Both the position numbers and the translations under genes were made by a program. From Halonatronomonas betaini (GTDB taxonomy: Bacteria; Bacillota; Halanaerobiia; Halanaerobiales; Halarsenatibacteraceae), in assembly GCF_015666175.1 (NCBI RefSeq), contig NZ_JADPIE010000002.1:310001-374000 (forward strand): a stretch of 64,000 bases of DNA. The letters are read 5' to 3'. A model generated the notes under the pieces. That model was not told where the DNA came from, ran no database searches, and saw nothing but the letters and a program-made list of their open reading frames with translations. The stretch's first letter is position 1; each line of letters begins with the position of its first letter. Shown piece after piece: positions 1 to 9,366 of this stretch.

Positions 1-1721
1 AGAATATCATGGAACTGATTTACAAGTAAATCTTTCCAGCAGCTTTCCAGTTCTTCAGCAGGATAATCAAAACCATTACCTCTGGCCATAACTCCTAATA
101 TTTCAGTATTCCTTAACTTTATCTCTAATTTCCGGTTATACCATTTAGTCAATGCCTGGCTGGTATAGGTTCCCCTGTGATACTCAAGATAGAGCTCTCC
201 CTGCCAGTCAGGATACTCCTCCCTATTTTCATTCAATTCATCCATGAATTCTCTTATAAAGCCAAACTCTAATTTCGGCTGACCCTCAAGGTCCTGCTGG
301 CGCCTGGCATATTCAAGATGTTCCATTGTTATACCGCCACCACCATCACCATAACCAATTGAATGGATAACCCTTTCACTATCTTCTGGCTGATTAAATT
401 CCTGCCAGATCTGCTGGACACTGTAGGGATCGACTTCACCATTATAGGTCGTCTTGATAAAATGAGTTAAAACCTCTGAACCATCAATCCCCTGCCATTT
501 GAAAAGGTCATAGGGAAATCGGTTGGTATCATTCCAGCCTATTTTTGAAGTTATAAAGTAATCAACATCACAGCCCTTCATTATCTGGGGAAGATTCCCG
601 CTATAACCGAATACATCCGGTAACCAGAGGACTTTAGATTCAGCCCCAAACTTATCATTAAAATATTTCTTCCCATATAAAAACTGCCTGATTAATGACT
701 CAACTGCCGGTACATTGGTATCAGATTCAACCCACATTCCACCTTCAGGCTCCCAGTTACCAGCTTCTATCTCCTCTTTAACTCTCGAATAAATTTCTGG
801 ATAGTCCTCTTCTAAATACTTATATAACTGGGGCTGGCTCTGCAAAAACTTAAACTCTGGATATTTCTTAAACATTCTAAGCTGGGTTGCAAAGGTTCTA
901 CCAGATTTTTTTCTGGTCTCTTTCAATGGCCAGAGCCAGGCAACATCTATATGGGCATGGCCTATCAGATTTAAAGATGGAGTCGTCGGAGAATTCCTTT
1001 TCTCTAATTCAGCTTGAATAAACTCTGCAGCATTATTAAATTGCTTATTCTGTTTAACTTTATCTTCTGTCTCCCAGTCAATCAAATCTACCGCTTTAGA
1101 TAGTTTCTTAATTAATTGATTAAATCTCAAACTATTTTTATCCTGTTCTTTAGCAGTCCCCAGTAATGTTGCCAGGTCATAATAGAGCTTCCAGGCAGCC
1201 TTATTTCTCTCAACTAATTTTATGTAACTAAAACTGGAGGGTATTCTATAAAGTGACTCATCATTAGCAATCATATTGGGGTCGATATCAGTCGGACTTG
1301 GACTAAAATAGTCAGGGACTTCATGACCACAATATGACTGAATAAGAACCTGGTGTTTTCCAGAAACTAATTCCCTGTCCTGAAGTGGAATTTCATTATG
1401 CTCTCTATCGATAGCACCGGCGGCCAGACCATCAATATAAACAATAGACTCCCCACCTAAATCTGCTGCTAAAAACAAGTCCCTGTCACTAATATTATCA
1501 GCAAGCTCATATTCAGCCCTAAACCAGGCTGAACTCCATTCACTACCCCAATTTTCTCCCTGCTCAATTTCCTCAAATTCAAGCTGATGAATTTCAGACC
1601 TATCTATATAATCAGCCGATTCAGCTATCTCAGTATTTAAAATTTCAATAGTATTATAAAAATAAGCCTGCAACCAGTTTAAACGCTGCTCAATTTTATC
1701 AATCAACTTTTGAGAAATCAT
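1..1721 (-). CDS. Alpha-mannosidase, glycoside hydrolase family 38 (3' end outside window)
   Basis: GH38 enzymes hydrolyse alpha-mannosides with a zinc-assisted retaining mechanism. About 573 N-terminal residues are visible and the frame is still open at base 1. Near residue 255 is the zinc-binding motif GHAHIDVAWLWP. Near residue 369 is WLPDVFGYSGNLPQ, whose Asp is the family's catalytic nucleophile. The stretch before residue 250 fits the N-terminal domain of the larger (about 1000-residue) bacterial and yeast-vacuolar type. The ATG at 1721 follows a good SD (AAAGGTG). No signal peptide is visible, so it is probably cytoplasmic and acts on imported mannosides. It lies alone, ahead of arsR in the same direction but beyond a terminator. 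Confident as GH38; linkage specificity cannot be read. Confidence 0.93.
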   Translation of the reverse strand, partial: MISQKLIDKIEQRLNWLQAYFYNTIEILNTEIAESADYIDRSEIHQLEFEEIEQGENWGSEWSSAWFRAEYELADNISDRDLFLAADLGGESIVYIDGLAAGAIDREHNEIPLQDRELVSGKHQVLIQSYCGHEVPDYFSPSPTDIDPNMIANDESLYRIPSSFSYIKLVERNKAAWKLYYDLATLLGTAKEQDKNSLRFNQLIKKLSKAVDLIDWETEDKVKQNKQFNNAAEFIQAELEKRNSPTTPSLNLIGHAHIDVAWLWPLKETRKKSGRTFATQLRMFKKYPEFKFLQSQPQLYKYLEEDYPEIYSRVKEEIEAGNWEPEGGMWVESDTNVPAVESLIRQFLYGKKYFNDKFGAESKVLWLPDVFGYSGNLPQIMKGCDVDYFITSKIGWNDTNRFPYDLFKWQGIDGSEVLTHFIKTTYNGEVDPYSVQQIWQEFNQPEDSERVIHSIGYGDGGGGITMEHLEYARRQQDLEGQPKLEFGFIREFMDELNENREEYPDWQGELYLEYHRGTYTSQALTKWYNRKLEIKLRNTEILGVMARGNGFDYPAEELESCWKDLLVNQFHDI

Positions 1722-1773
1722 AATTATCACCTTTCTTAAAATATTACTATATTATAATTATATCTTATCAAAT

Positions 1774-1804
1774 AAAAAAAGACCACCGTAATAATAACGG
1801 CGGC
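1774..1804 (-). terminator. Rho-independent terminator of arsR
   Basis: On the minus strand the arms GCCGCCGT and ACGGTGGT pair (with G-U wobbles) across a 7-nt loop and are followed by seven T. It sits just after the arsR stop and separates arsR from the GH38 gene. Confidence 0.8.
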
Positions 1805-1821
1805 AAAATCTATAGATCAAA

Positions 1822-2205
1822 TTATTTTTCTAAAGGCTCAAACACATCACTATCTTTTAAATCACTACAATCTAAATTGCTCTCCTGATAAAGATTTAAT
1901 CTCTCATTATCAGCCTGGCAGTATTCAACCTTTTCAAGTTCATTATTTAAAACATCAACAATGAAAGGATACTCTTCTAAAGTCTCTTTATCCAGATAAT
2001 AGTAAATCCAGAGAGAATCTTTTTCACTGGAGATAATACCTGCATTCTTTAAAACATTTAAATGACGAGAAATATTTGATTGATTTTCATCCATGATATT
2101 CTGCAGTTCGCAGACACAGAGTTTCTGCTGATTCAGCAGATTTAAAATCCTAAGTCTATTCTCCTGGCCTAAAGCTTTAATGATATCAATTAAATCAGCC
2201 ATCAT
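1822..2205 (-). CDS. arsR: ArsR-family metalloregulatory repressor
   Basis: Small winged-helix repressor that leaves DNA on binding As(III)/Sb(III). The helix-turn-helix region (about residues 30-70) contains LCVCELQ, the classic metal-binding CxC (Cys30 and Cys32 from the chosen start). Two more cysteines lie near the C-terminus (about 96 and 113) and could supply the third thiolate, because the usual third Cys after CxC is absent here. The frame can be opened at a TTG at 2217, but that TTG is inside the SD (GGAGG); the ATG at 2205 or 2202 is properly spaced, giving 127 residues. It is divergent from an ACR3 arsenite permease, which supports the arsenic role. Autoregulation is likely from the shared operator. 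Confidence 0.92.
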   Translation of the reverse strand: MMADLIDIIKALGQENRLRILNLLNQQKLCVCELQNIMDENQSNISRHLNVLKNAGIISSEKDSLWIYYYLDKETLEEYPFIVDVLNNELEKVEYCQADNERLNLYQESNLDCSDLKDSDVFEPLEK

Positions 2206-2253
2206 GATTTCCTCCAATCTTTAATCGATATTACTTTAACCGAATTCAATCAA

Positions 2254-2282
2254 ATAATAACCTAAATAATCTAAAATGTCAA
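2254..2282 (-). promoter_or_regulatory. arsR promoter
   Basis: Minus strand: TTGACA at 2282-2277, a 17-bp spacer, and TATTAT at 2259-2254, about 50 bp upstream of the arsR ATG. Back to back with the ACR3 promoter. Confidence 0.8.
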
Positions 2283-2296
2283 CAATTAATGGCTAT

Positions 2297-2311
2297 ATTT
2301 GAAAGTCAAAT
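2297..2311. promoter_or_regulatory. Probable ArsR operator
   Basis: A perfect inverted repeat, ATTTGA-AAG-TCAAAT, overlaps the -35 box of the ACR3 promoter and lies 15 bp behind the arsR -35 box. Binding here would block ACR3 directly and could crowd the arsR promoter. That ArsR is the ligand is inferred from position. Confidence 0.7.
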
Positions 2312-2327
2312 CTCAAATTGTTATAAT
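2299..2327 (+). promoter_or_regulatory. ACR3 promoter
   Basis: TTGAAA (2299-2304), a 17-bp spacer and a consensus TATAAT (2322-2327), about 50 bp upstream of the ACR3 ATG. The -35 box is inside the inverted repeat. Confidence 0.85.
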
Positions 2328-2378
2328 TAATATGAGCAGATACGAATATAGTAATTTTATCAATAGGGGGGAATATAT

Positions 2379-3428
2379 ATGTCTGAAGAACATGACTTAG
2401 GTTTCTTCGAGAAATATCTCACAGTTTGGGTCGGATTATGCATAATTGCTGGGTTGGTTTTAGGACAGATCTTTCCTCAGATAACTGAAACCTTTGAAGC
2501 TATTGAAATCGCTGGCTACCCTGTACCAGTTGCAATAGCACTATTTTTAATGATCTACCCGATAATGGTCCAGACTGATTTCCAGAAGATAGTAAGAGCT
2601 GGTAAATCGACAAAACCAATTGCAACAACCCTAATTCTAAACTGGGCAGTCAAACCATTCACAATGGCCTTTATAGCATGGTTCTTCATGAGAATAGTCT
2701 ATAGCAACTTTATAGGTTATGAACTGGCCAGTGAAATGATGGCTGGAATGATTCTTCTTGGTATAGCCCCCTGTACTGCAATGGTATTAGTCTGGGGCTA
2801 CTTATCCAGAGGAAATATGGGCCATGTTGTCGTAATGGTAGCTATTAACTCTTTATCAATGGTTGTTCTCTATGGGCCTCTCGCAGTCCTCTTATTACCA
2901 GTTGCTGATGTGCCAGTTCCTATAGCCAGAGTCGCCTTTGGTGTATTTGCTTATGTAGGATTGCCTTTGATTGCTGGCCATTTCACAAGACAGTATTTAT
3001 TAAATAAATATGGTGAAGAAAAGTTTGAACAATTTACTGATAAACTTCACTATATTTCAACAGCAGCCTTACTATTTACAATAATTATAATTGTAGCCCC
3101 TCAATCCGGGCTGGTATTATCTAACCCCACCAACGTTTTAATGGTATTAATTCCACTTACAGTTCAAATAACATTGATCTTTGCAATCGGTTACTTTGTC
3201 TCTAAGAAAATTGGTTTAACCTATGAAGATGCAGCTCCAACCTCTCAGATTGCTGCCAGCAACCATTTTGAAGTAGCAATCGCCATGGCAATCACTCTTT
3301 TTGGTATAGATTCAGGTGCAACTCTTGCAGCTGTTACTGGCATGTTAATTGAGGTACCTGTCATGCTAATTATAGTTCAGATCTGTTTAAGGACACAACA
3401 CTGGTTCCCAAAAGTTAGAAAAGCATAA
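2379..3428 (+). CDS. acr3: ACR3-family arsenite efflux permease
   Basis: Inner-membrane carrier that expels arsenite using the proton or ion gradient. It has 349 residues and about ten hydrophobic segments, the usual family size. The hallmark [12 protein letters not shown] holds the conserved cysteine (Cys132) required for transport in characterised ACR3 proteins. The late segment ending in GMLIEVPVM carries the conserved membrane glutamate. The ATG follows a run of six G. It is transcribed divergently from arsR under the shared operator, so induction by arsenite is expected. No arsenate reductase or arsA is adjacent, so the module as seen handles As(III) only. Confidence 0.95.
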   Translation: MSEEHDLGFFEKYLTVWVGLCIIAGLVLGQIFPQITETFEAIEIAGYPVPVAIALFLMIYPIMVQTDFQKIVRAGKSTKPIATTLILNWAVKPFTMAFIAWFFMRIVYSNFIGYELASEMMAGMILLGIAPCTAMVLVWGYLSRGNMGHVVVMVAINSLSMVVLYGPLAVLLLPVADVPVPIARVAFGVFAYVGLPLIAGHFTRQYLLNKYGEEKFEQFTDKLHYISTAALLFTIIIIVAPQSGLVLSNPTNVLMVLIPLTVQITLIFAIGYFVSKKIGLTYEDAAPTSQIAASNHFEVAIAMAITLFGIDSGATLAAVTGMLIEVPVMLIIVQICLRTQHWFPKVRKA

Positions 3429-3437
3429 CCATAATAA

Positions 3438-3468
3438 AACCTGCAGCTTTTGATTGGCTGCAGGTTTA
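3438..3468. terminator. Bidirectional terminator between acr3 and copA
   Basis: Perfect arms AAACCTGCAGC and GCTGCAGGTTT around a 9-nt loop in the gap between two converging genes. A and T bases flank both sides, so it can serve either strand. Confidence 0.85.
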
Positions 3469-3489
3469 ATCAATTTAATATTAGATTCT

Positions 3490-5883
3490 TTAAATGGAAA
3501 TATCTTTACCCTTTAATCTAGTCGAATTCAAAATAACACTTATAGAACTAATTGTCATAGCACCAGCAGCAATTATTGGATTAAGGAAACCTAAGGCTGC
3601 AACTGGAATCGCTACTGTATTATAGATAAAGGCCCAGAATAAATTCTGCTTGATTGTAGAGAAAGTATAGCGACTTAATTTAAATCCAGAGACAACTGCA
3701 CTCAATTCTCCTCTAACCAGAGTTAAATCTGATGATTCAATCGCAATATCAGTACCGGTACCGATTGCAATTCCAACATTAGCCTGTTTTAAAGCAGGTG
3801 CATCATTGATACCATCACCAACCATGGCCACAATCTCACCCTGAGACTGAAGCTTTTTAACCTCTGATGACTTATCATCAGGCATGACTTCAGATATTAC
3901 CCTGTCTATACCAACTTCATCAGCAATCGCTTTAGCAGTTCTTGCATTATCTCCGGTGATCATAATAGTCGTTAAACCCATCTTCTTGAATTCAGCAATA
4001 GCTGCAACTGAATCATCTTTTAAAGTATCAGCAACTGCAATAATTCCAGCTGCCCTGCCATCATAAGCCACAAGCATTGCTGTTTTTGCCTCTTCTTCAA
4101 AACCGATAACTTTCTCCTTTAAATCTTCAATATCAATATTTTCTTCTTCCATTAATCTCTGATTACCAACCAGGATATCTTTACCATTTATGCTGGCTTT
4201 AATGCCTCGACCAACGACTGCTTCAAAGTCTGATATCTCTTTAAATTCAAGACCTTTCTCTTCAGCCCTCTTAAAGATTGCATCTCCTAGAGGATGTTCA
4301 GATGACTTCTCTGCACTGGCAGCCAGCTGGAGTACCTCATTTTCATTATAATCACCAACAGCTACAATATCAGTAACCTCAGGTTCACCTTTAGTAATTG
4401 TTCCTGTCTTATCCAGAACAATCGCTGTTATATCCTTCATTGTCTGAACAGCTTCTCCATCCCGGATTAATACTCCATTTTCAGCGCCTTTACCTGTACC
4501 AACCATTAGAGCAGTTGGAGTTGCAAGGCCTAAAGCACAGGGACAGGCAATAACTAAAACGGCGATACTGGCAAAGATAGCATTAGTAACAATATCTGCT
4601 CCACCAAAGATCATCCAGAGAATAAAGGTTAAAATTGAAAGCCCAATAACTGTTGGCACAAAATAAGATGTTACCTTATCAGCAAATGCCTGAATCGGAA
4701 CTTTAGTTCCCTGGGCCTCTTCAACCATTTTAATTACCTGTGAAAGGAAAGTATCCTGGCCAACTTTTGTCGCTTTAACCTTTAAAGCTCCCTGTTTATT
4801 AATCGTTCCACCAATTACTTCATCGCCTTCTGACTTTTCAACAGGCATCGATTCACCTGTTGCCATTGACTCATCAATTGCACTCCTGCCACTGATAACA
4901 GTACCATCAGTCGGAATCTTCTCCCCAGGTTTAACAATCATAATATCATCAATTTCAACATCTTCCACTGGAACCTCGATTTCATCACCGTCGACTTCTA
5001 TTCTGGCTGTATCAGCCCCTAGCTCTAAAAGTTTCTTGATTGCCTGAGAAGCCCGACCCTTGGCCTTGGCTTCCAGAAAACGGCCAATTAAATGGAATGC
5101 CATAATACCGGCAGCCAGCCCAAAGAAACGATCTACATCAAAGAAGAAAGCCGAAACTCCATAGCCAAAAGCTGCAAAGGTACCAAGAGTTATCAACACA
5201 TCCATATTGGCACTGCCATGACGGAGAGAATTAAAGGCACCTTTATGGGTCTCATAGCCAAGAATAAATACAACAGGGAAAGCTAGAGTTGCCTCAATCA
5301 ATCCTTGCACCCAGCCAGCTACAGGTAGCGAATAGCCAAATAAATTTCCAAACATCAAAATAAATACTGGAATGGTCAATGCAAATGCAGCCATGACCTT
5401 CTTTCTGGCATCTGTATATTCCCTTTCTTCCTGATCTATTTCTCCAGATTCTTCTGATACTTCTTCCTGTTTCAACTGATATCCAGCATCTTCTATAGCC
5501 TTGATCATCTCTTTTTTGCCAACAAGATCAGGCATATACTCAACCATGCCTTTCTCTGTTGCAAAATTAATATTAACTTTTAAAATACCATCCAGCTTAG
5601 CAATATTCTTTTCAATTGCCTGAGCACAGGATGAACAGCTCATCCCGGCAATCGGTAACTCAATCTTACTCTTTTTAATTTTATACCCACTTTTCTCAAC
5701 AATTTCTTCTAAATCATCAAAGCCAATACTTTCAGGATTATATGATATTGTTGCCTTCTCTGTATTTATATTTACTGAAGCTTCACTGATGCCATCAGTA
5801 TCAGCAAGAGTATTCTCAACAGCCTGAGAGCAGGATGCACAGGTCATACCCATTACAGAAAAAGTTATTTTCTTAGTAGACAT
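3490..5883 (-). CDS. copA: Copper-exporting P1B-type ATPase CopA
   Basis: Pumps Cu(I) out of the cytoplasm at the cost of ATP. Two N-terminal heavy-metal domains carry GMTCASC (Cys15/Cys18) and GMSCSSC (Cys83/Cys86). About eight membrane segments follow, with the metal-site CPC in [12 protein letters not shown] (about residue 449), the phosphorylation motif DKTGT (about 489), the HP motif (SSEHPLGD) and the hinge GDGINDAP. The last helices carry the YN and MxxSS signatures typical of Cu(I) pumps. At 797 residues it is full length. The ATG follows GGAGGAG. No copZ or csoR is adjacent, but a CsoR-like operator lies at the promoter. Confidence 0.96.
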   Translation of the reverse strand: MSTKKITFSVMGMTCASCSQAVENTLADTDGISEASVNINTEKATISYNPESIGFDDLEEIVEKSGYKIKKSKIELPIAGMSCSSCAQAIEKNIAKLDGILKVNINFATEKGMVEYMPDLVGKKEMIKAIEDAGYQLKQEEVSEESGEIDQEEREYTDARKKVMAAFALTIPVFILMFGNLFGYSLPVAGWVQGLIEATLAFPVVFILGYETHKGAFNSLRHGSANMDVLITLGTFAAFGYGVSAFFFDVDRFFGLAAGIMAFHLIGRFLEAKAKGRASQAIKKLLELGADTARIEVDGDEIEVPVEDVEIDDIMIVKPGEKIPTDGTVISGRSAIDESMATGESMPVEKSEGDEVIGGTINKQGALKVKATKVGQDTFLSQVIKMVEEAQGTKVPIQAFADKVTSYFVPTVIGLSILTFILWMIFGGADIVTNAIFASIAVLVIACPCALGLATPTALMVGTGKGAENGVLIRDGEAVQTMKDITAIVLDKTGTITKGEPEVTDIVAVGDYNENEVLQLAASAEKSSEHPLGDAIFKRAEEKGLEFKEISDFEAVVGRGIKASINGKDILVGNQRLMEEENIDIEDLKEKVIGFEEEAKTAMLVAYDGRAAGIIAVADTLKDDSVAAIAEFKKMGLTTIMITGDNARTAKAIADEVGIDRVISEVMPDDKSSEVKKLQSQGEIVAMVGDGINDAPALKQANVGIAIGTGTDIAIESSDLTLVRGELSAVVSGFKLSRYTFSTIKQNLFWAFIYNTVAIPVAALGFLNPIIAAGAMTISSISVILNSTRLKGKDISI

Positions 5884-5913
5884 ACTTTACTCCTCCTTAT
5901 AAAGCTAATTTAT

Positions 5914-5929
5914 ATACCCCCTATGGGAT
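5914..5929. promoter_or_regulatory. CsoR-like copper operator of copA
   Basis: Read on the minus strand this is TCCCATAGGGGGTAT, closely resembling the C/G-run pseudo-palindrome bound by CsoR upstream of Bacillus copZA. It begins about 10 bp downstream of the -10 box, so it covers the likely start of transcription. No csoR gene is in the window. Confidence 0.7.
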
Positions 5930-5938
5930 TCTATAATT

Positions 5939-5967
5939 AGTATATGTATTCTTAGTAAGATTGTCAA
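5939..5967 (-). promoter_or_regulatory. copA promoter
   Basis: Minus strand: TTGACA (5967-5962), 17-bp spacer, TATACT (5944-5939), immediately upstream of the CsoR-like site. Confidence 0.82.
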
Positions 5968-5987
5968 GTATTATACAAAAATAAATT

Positions 5988-6029
5988 AAAAAACCCCTGA
6001 TTTAGATGCTGAAAACACCAGATCAGGGG
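5988..6029 (-). terminator. Terminator of the Lol-like operon
   Basis: Minus strand arms CCCCTGAT and ATCAGGGG with an inner GGTG...CAGC-type helix, followed by six T. It lies just after the LolA-like gene. Confidence 0.85.
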
Positions 6030-6048
6030 ATTATCAAAATTTTATTGA

Positions 6049-6831
6049 TTATTGTAATGCATCAAGCTCAAAGTAACTATCAGGAATCTCATAATCAAAT
6101 TCAATCTCTTTTATCTCATAAATCGTTTCTGTACTCTGACGGATCTTATCTTCCATTACCATCCTTATCTGCAGCCAGCGATCTTCAATAATCTCTTCGA
6201 CCTCCTCAACCTCCATAACTTTCAAAAGTCTACCTTCTCTGGCAAACATCTCTTCTTTTAAAACTACATACCTTTCAGCATCGACATAAAAATTTCGCCG
6301 ATAATAAGCAACCTCTTCGCCATCCCTGACTATACCTTCAACAACATAAACTGGTCGGTCCTGAAAAGTTTCTTCAGCAATAATTTCAAAGTAATACAGA
6401 TCGGCCAGTCGCTCAGATTCCAGGGCATCCTGATAAGAAAAGTCACTTCCCATCATTCCCTGCTCCAGCATATGACCGGAGATTCTAATTAAATCCTCTG
6501 CATCAGGAAAATACATCCATAATTCATTGTCCAGCATCAAATACCTGGTCCCCCGATCTCTCGGATTAGTAAATTCAACATTAGCACTGGTCTCCTGACC
6601 ATCACTCCTTAAATAAGTGGTTAGCTCCTTAATAGACTCTCTCCTTCCATCGATTATCGTCATAACAGATTCAAGCCGAACTGAATCTAAAAATTGATTC
6701 TGATCAACCAATTCCATTATTTCTCTCCCTGATAAGTCATCAGCATAAACTTCCGAAATATTAAACTGAAAAGTTATAGTAACTGCCATAATGAAAACCA
6801 CCATTCCAATAAATTTATTTAGCTTATTCAT
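6049..6831 (-). CDS. LolA-like outer-membrane lipoprotein-sorting protein
   Basis: 260 residues with a cleavable signal peptide (hydrophobic residues 9-24, likely cut after VYA) and no lipobox cysteine, so periplasmic. The body matches the LolA-like family annotated as outer membrane lipoprotein-sorting protein, including YLMLDNELWMYFPDAEDL and GHMLEQGMMGSDFSY. Family members are incomplete half-barrels that shuttle lipids or lipoproteins. It is last in an operon with two FtsX-type permeases and an ATPase, the expected partners for extracting a hydrophobic substrate. Its presence supports a diderm envelope. The exact substrate is unknown. Confidence 0.85.
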   Translation of the reverse strand: MNKLNKFIGMVVFIMAVTITFQFNISEVYADDLSGREIMELVDQNQFLDSVRLESVMTIIDGRRESIKELTTYLRSDGQETSANVEFTNPRDRGTRYLMLDNELWMYFPDAEDLIRISGHMLEQGMMGSDFSYQDALESERLADLYYFEIIAEETFQDRPVYVVEGIVRDGEEVAYYRRNFYVDAERYVVLKEEMFAREGRLLKVMEVEEVEEIIEDRWLQIRMVMEDKIRQSTETIYEIKEIEFDYEIPDSYFELDALQ

Positions 6832-6851
6832 TTTAATACCTCCATAAATTA

Positions 6852-8111
6852 TTATGCATCTACTTTTAAAGCTTCTACCGGATTGAGTCTTGAAGCCTTC
6901 CAGGCCGGATAAAGACAGGCAATCGTTACAATGACAGCTCCAAATAAAAAACTAATAACTAAATTCTCAAAACTATGAACAGGATAAAATGCAGTATCTA
7001 CCAGCATATCTGTTCCTGCAACTGTATCGGCATAGGATTCAACATGAAGTCCATTCATCGATAAATAATAAGTCAAAAACCCTCCTGACAATACTCCGAT
7101 CAGACTTCCTAAAACACCGATAAACGATCCTTCAAAAATGAAAATTTTCATGATATCTTTATTTTTCAAACCAAGTGCTGACATCATTCCAATCTCAGAC
7201 TTTCTCTCCCGGATTATCATCTTCAAAGTACTGATTACAACAACAGAACCCATTAAAATAAAACCGGCATAGATTATTGCCCAGAAGCTATCAAATTCCA
7301 ATAATAATTCAAGCATCGGATTGCCTTCTTCCCAGGGAACAACAGCATAGATATCAGCTATTCCCTTATCAGAAATATAAGCTCCTAAAGCTCCCTGTAA
7401 AAGACCTGAATTATCCCTGCTATCGATATAGACCATCAGTTCAGTCACCTGATCCTTCAGCCCCAGGATATTCTGAGCAGTCTCTAAAGGTAAATAAAAT
7501 AAATATCTATCTAACTCTGAAAACCCTGTCTCACTTACCCCGACAATTTCAAAGGTCCTCCCCTGCAGAGATTGAAAGAGATCGCTAAACATAAGTGTTA
7601 TGCTATCACCATGGCTATAGCCTAATTCTTCTAAAAGCTCTGCGCCGGCAACAATCTCATTACCTGACTGAGGAAGCCTGCCAGCAATTAAGTCACTCTC
7701 AATCACTCCATGATATTCTTCTCGTTCAGGGTCAACCCCAACTCCTGCCATCCTGAAAAGATTATCTCCACTATATGCCGCCCCAAATTGGAGTCTGGGC
7801 AATAAATAATCAACTTCAGCTAAAGATTCAAGCTCTGAGATCATCACATTTATATTAACCCCTTCATAACCATCAACTGTATAATCAAGACTTAAAAGCG
7901 ACTGCCGGTGTTCATATTCCTGGTTGATCAATCTGGCATGGCCAAACTGATAATCTATATACATCCCATAACTATTTTCTCCAAAACCAATAATAGTACC
8001 TCTACTAAATACAACTATGGCAACAACGACCCCGATTGCCAGTATCGCAATCAAAGTCCTCACAAAATTCCGGTTTAAATTTCTCCAGGCTATCTTTATA
8101 TAATCTCCCAT
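6852..8111 (-). CDS. ABC transporter permease, FtsX/MacB/LolE-like
   Basis: 419 residues. One N-terminal membrane helix (about 20-40) is followed by a roughly 220-residue extracytoplasmic domain and three C-terminal helices, the FtsX/MacB topology. The C-terminal segment ends with YPAWKASRLNPVEALK, the signature P-A-x-x-A-S-x-x-P-x-x-A-L of this permease superfamily. These proteins transmit ATP-driven conformational change to the periplasm rather than form a channel. It is 12 bp downstream of a second, different permease, suggesting a LolC/LolE-like heterodimer. ATG preceded by AGGAGG. Confidence 0.88.
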   Translation of the reverse strand: MGDYIKIAWRNLNRNFVRTLIAILAIGVVVAIVVFSRGTIIGFGENSYGMYIDYQFGHARLINQEYEHRQSLLSLDYTVDGYEGVNINVMISELESLAEVDYLLPRLQFGAAYSGDNLFRMAGVGVDPEREEYHGVIESDLIAGRLPQSGNEIVAGAELLEELGYSHGDSITLMFSDLFQSLQGRTFEIVGVSETGFSELDRYLFYLPLETAQNILGLKDQVTELMVYIDSRDNSGLLQGALGAYISDKGIADIYAVVPWEEGNPMLELLLEFDSFWAIIYAGFILMGSVVVISTLKMIIRERKSEIGMMSALGLKNKDIMKIFIFEGSFIGVLGSLIGVLSGGFLTYYLSMNGLHVESYADTVAGTDMLVDTAFYPVHSFENLVISFLFGAVIVTIACLYPAWKASRLNPVEALKVDA

Positions 8112-8123
8112 TAAAAATTCCTC

Positions 8124-9362
8124 CTATCTATGATAAATAGCATCTACCGGGTCTTTTCTAGCAGCCCAGTAAGATGGTATCAGGCTTGCTCCAACTGAAA
8201 CAATCAGACCAAAAACAAAGAATATAATATAAGAGTCTAAATTCCAGGTTCCATAAACCCTGCCGATTATTGGAATCCCCATGGCCAGGGTCGCATCACC
8301 ATATAAAACCTGTAAATCTACTCCAATATTACTTAAAAAAACTGTTGCCAGGCTTCCTAAAAAGAGTCCGAATAAGCCTCCTGCAACTCCAACCCCGGCT
8401 GATTCAAGAAGAAAAACTTTAACAATCTCTGACTCTTTTAAACCCATAGCCTTCATCATACCGATCTCTTCAACTCTCTCAAGGGCTGAGAGCACGACTA
8501 AATTAACAATTCCAATCGCCCCAACTAAAAGAATCAATGCCATAATAAAGCGGATCTCTAAATCGCCCCAGGCCTCCATGGCCACCATCGTATCAGAGAA
8601 TTCACGCCAGGACCTGGCAGAAAAATCAGTCCCCTGCAGCCTTTCAGACAATAAAAAAGCCTGCTCGACGGCAATCTCTCTATTTTCAAACCTGGCCAGA
8701 ATCTGACTTGCCTCTGCCGACTCTGCCCCTAATGAACTGGCAGCATAACTTTTATCAACAATAACCATCCCTAAATTCATATCTGGATTAGGGGTATGAA
8801 CAATACCCTGGACCTCTCCCTGTAAAGTATTAAAGGAATTATTTCTATCCTGGAATAAAAGAGTGAAATAATCTCCAACCTCAAGCTCTAAAAGGTCGGC
8901 TAAATCCTGTCCGATCACAAGTCCTGGCTGTCCTTCTCTAACAAACTCGCCGGCAACTAAATATTCATCATATTTAAAGACCCTTTGAAAAGATTCAGGT
9001 TCTACAGCCCTGACCAGTGCCGGATATTCTTCTCTGCCGGCAATCAAATTAGCTGAAAAATCAATAACTGCAGTATTTTCAATATGCCCATTTAGAGAAT
9101 CTATTTCACCTGTCAGCTCACTATTATAGAAAAATAGATTATCCAAATCAAGATCGTCATCATCAAAAAAGCTCTCCAGTCCGACCTCCATATGACCTGA
9201 TTCAAAATCTATAATATTTGAGAAAGACAGATCCATCATCCCCCCCATAAATGAATCAAAGATCAGGGCAAAGAATATAGCCAGGGCCAGCATCCCTGCA
9301 ATTATAAATGTTCTGGATTTCCTCCTGAAAAGATTTCTAACTGCTATCTTCATTAAATACAT
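8124..9362 (-). CDS. ABC transporter permease, FtsX/MacB/LolC-like
   Basis: About 412 residues with the same layout as its neighbour: an N-terminal helix (KIAVRNLFRRKSRTF then a hydrophobic stretch), a large extracytoplasmic domain with an acidic segment (DDDDLDLDN), and three C-terminal helices ending SYWAARKDPVDAIYH. The frame can open 12 codons earlier at 9398, but that start would overlap the ATPase gene. The ATG at 9362 has AGGAGGT at proper spacing and lies 4 bp after the ATPase stop, so I use it. Together with the next gene it probably forms the membrane part of a Lol- or MacB-like exporter or lipid extractor. Confidence 0.88.
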   Translation of the reverse strand: MYLMKIAVRNLFRRKSRTFIIAGMLALAIFFALIFDSFMGGMMDLSFSNIIDFESGHMEVGLESFFDDDDLDLDNLFFYNSELTGEIDSLNGHIENTAVIDFSANLIAGREEYPALVRAVEPESFQRVFKYDEYLVAGEFVREGQPGLVIGQDLADLLELEVGDYFTLLFQDRNNSFNTLQGEVQGIVHTPNPDMNLGMVIVDKSYAASSLGAESAEASQILARFENREIAVEQAFLLSERLQGTDFSARSWREFSDTMVAMEAWGDLEIRFIMALILLVGAIGIVNLVVLSALERVEEIGMMKAMGLKESEIVKVFLLESAGVGVAGGLFGLFLGSLATVFLSNIGVDLQVLYGDATLAMGIPIIGRVYGTWNLDSYIIFFVFGLIVSVGASLIPSYWAARKDPVDAIYHR

Positions 9363-9366
9363 GAAA

